DNA of 15,281 nt from Prevotellaceae bacterium UBA2738. GTDB lineage: Bacteria; Bacteroidota; Bacteroidia; Bacteroidales; Bacteroidaceae. Numbering within the stretch: the first letter of the stretch is position 1; each line of letters begins with the position of its first letter. The notes beneath the pieces were generated by a model that saw only the letters and a program-made list of their open reading frames with translations, searched no databases and had not been told where the DNA came from. A program made the position numbers and the translations under genes. The DNA is taken from positions 1-15,281 of the forward strand of contig DEJW01000041.1 of assembly GCA_002353585.1 (NCBI GenBank). The letters are read 5' to 3'. Shown one piece after another: positions 14,456 to 15,281 of the stretch.

Positions 14456-14463
14456 TCGAATCC

Positions 14464-14494
14464 TTGCACAATCAAAAAGAAAATACTACCTTTG
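14464..14494 (+). promoter_or_regulatory. tRNA-Ser promoter
   Basis: TTG (14464-14466), a 20-nt spacer and TACCTTTG (14487-14494) form a near-ideal Bacteroidetes promoter, 30 nt before the mature tRNA. Confidence 0.75.
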
Positions 14495-14524
14495 CATAGG
14501 TTTTCGTCATTGCACGATGATATT

Positions 14525-14612
14525 GGAGAGGTGCTCGAGTGGCTGAAGAGGCACGCCTGGAAAGCGTGTAACCGTCAAAAGCGGTTCGCAGGTTCGAATC
14601 CTGTTCTCTCCG
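14525..14612 (+). tRNA. tRNA-Ser (anticodon GGA)
   Basis: The 88-nt sequence folds as a class II tRNA. The acceptor GGAGAGG (14525-14531) pairs with TCTCTCC, giving one G-U pair, and G73 is the discriminator. The anticodon stem CACGC/GCGTG encloses the loop CTGGAAA, giving anticodon GGA (codons UCC and UCU). A long variable arm AACCG...CGGTT, typical of serine tRNAs, precedes the T arm CAGG-TTCGAAT-CCTG. The terminal CCA is not encoded, so it is added after transcription. Confidence 0.97.
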
Positions 14613-14710
14613 CATAATCTATTAGGAAACAAACTTCACTTTCTCCACCTTATAGTTTTCCAGTTCCTTCTTTGTGGGCAGGTATTGGTAAGAAATTTTC
14701 TCCGCCCAGA

Positions 14711-14764
14711 TTTTGGTGCAAAAGCATTGTTTTGTCCCAAATTTATTATAATTTTGTGCCAAAA
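14711..14764 (+). promoter_or_regulatory. Promoter and triple palindrome operator of the AbiEi gene
   Basis: A -33 TTG (14727-14729), 19-nt spacer and -7 TAATTTTG (14749-14756) lie inside three palindromes of the form TTTTG-N3-CAAAA: 14711-14723 (perfect), 14730-14742 (last base differs) and 14752-14764 (perfect). Their centres are 19 and 22 bp apart, about two helical turns, and the third covers the -7 box. AbiEi antitoxins are known to repress their own promoter through inverted repeats; that these are the sites is inferred. Confidence 0.55.
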
Positions 14765-14775
14765 TACAAATTAGT

Positions 14776-15281
14776 ATGGTTGATAGTACAGCAAAAAGAA
14801 TTGAGACTGCCATCGGTTCGGAACTGGAAGGGAAAATAGTCTTTTCCACAGACTATGCCGAGCTTGGTACGCCAGAGGCCATCAAGAAGTCACTAATCAG
14901 ACTATGTGAACGTAATGTTATCGTAAGACTGGCCCACGGGATATATTACAAGCCTAAGTTCGACAATGAACTTGGTCTTGGAATGCTGTTGCCAAGCATG
15001 GACGATATTGCCCAGGCTATAGCAAAGCGTGATCATTCACGTATTGTTCCAACAGGAGACTACGCTCTCAATAGTCTTGGACTGAGTACACAAGTTCCAG
15101 CAAACGCCGTTTATCTTACTGATGGCTCGCCTCGAAGAATAAGTGTCGGCAAAGGGCATGGCATCATGTTCAAGCACACCTCGGAATTGAAAGCTCTCAG
15201 TTTTCGCTCTGACTTAATGATGCGTATTGTAGCAGCAATGAGAGCGATTGGAGAAGGCAAGATAACCGATGAGCAGAAACG
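14776..15281 (+). CDS. AbiEi-type antitoxin of a type IV toxin-antitoxin system (partial)
   Basis: The frame from ATG 14776 is open to the right edge (168 codons seen), so the C-terminus is missing. An N-terminal winged-helix domain (about residues 15-60, including GTPEAIKKSLIRLCERNVI and the ARG-like LAHGIYYKP) is followed by the AbiEi core motif GDYALNSLGLS (94-104) and AVYLTDGSPRR. This matches the DUF6088/AbiEi family. In AbiE systems the antitoxin represses the operon and counteracts the nucleotidyltransferase AbiEii, encoded just downstream; that gene should begin beyond this window. It lies 163 nt after the tRNA-Ser gene. Confidence 0.8.
   Translation, partial: MVDSTAKRIETAIGSELEGKIVFSTDYAELGTPEAIKKSLIRLCERNVIVRLAHGIYYKPKFDNELGLGMLLPSMDDIAQAIAKRDHSRIVPTGDYALNSLGLSTQVPANAVYLTDGSPRRISVGKGHGIMFKHTSELKALSFRSDLMMRIVAAMRAIGEGKITDEQK

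Noticed and set aside
14622..14849. 75-aa minus-strand ORF between tRNA-Ser and the AbiEi gene
   Set aside because: Its 5' half is antisense to AbiEi and the rest covers the promoter palindromes. The C-terminal KKELENYKVEKVKFV is protein-like, so a gene remnant is not excluded, but there is no independent support.

Overview
The window looks like a chromosomal segment of a Bacteroidales bacterium, most likely Prevotellaceae. Several upstream regions carry the Bacteroidetes promoter pattern (TTTG or TTG, a spacer of about 20 nt, then TAnnTTTG). Shine-Dalgarno sequences are weak or absent. The gene set (malic enzyme with a PTA-like domain, UpxY/NusG-like regulator, PurT, Cytidylate_kin2-type kinase, MATE pumps) also fits. 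The genus is an inference from gene style; no rRNA is present.

Region 1 (1-1940) is accessory and AT-rich. It holds the tail of a probable restriction-modification DNA methyltransferase, a DprA/SLOG-fold protein coupled to it by a 4-nt overlap, and a compact ParE/RelE-type toxin-antitoxin pair. After these come two very small ORFs. A promoter cassette is repeated in diverged form ahead of the antitoxin and both small ORFs.

Region 2 (1941-9102, plus strand) has a MATE transporter fused to a C-terminal RsbW-like histidine-kinase-type ATPase domain, then radA with its own promoter and an unusual palindrome-rich in-frame insertion. A probable operon follows: maeB-type malic enzyme, maf (4-nt overlap) and an UpxY/NusG-like antiterminator (8-nt overlap, TTG start). 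A hairpin and five tandem 8-bp units (NTTTGAAC) lie between radA and maeB.

Region 3 (9116-10381, minus strand) is xseA, convergent with the antiterminator. It is probably transcribed as a nearly leaderless mRNA from a promoter that faces the next operon divergently.

Region 4 (10517-14455, plus strand) is a tight run: a second MATE transporter, a cytidylate kinase-like protein, purT (formate-dependent purine synthesis) and trmO (tRNA t6A37 methylation).

Region 5 (14456-15281) has tRNA-Ser(GGA) with a clear promoter. An AbiEi-type antitoxin of a type IV toxin-antitoxin/abortive-infection system then starts and runs off the right end. Its promoter lies within three evenly spaced TTTG-N3-CAAA palindromes that look like an autoregulatory operator.

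Housekeeping genes therefore sit between two defence or addiction loci cut by the window edges. The candidates for something new are the methylase/SLOG pair, the repeated promoter cassettes with tiny ORFs, the MATE-ATPase fusion and the AbiE operator array.
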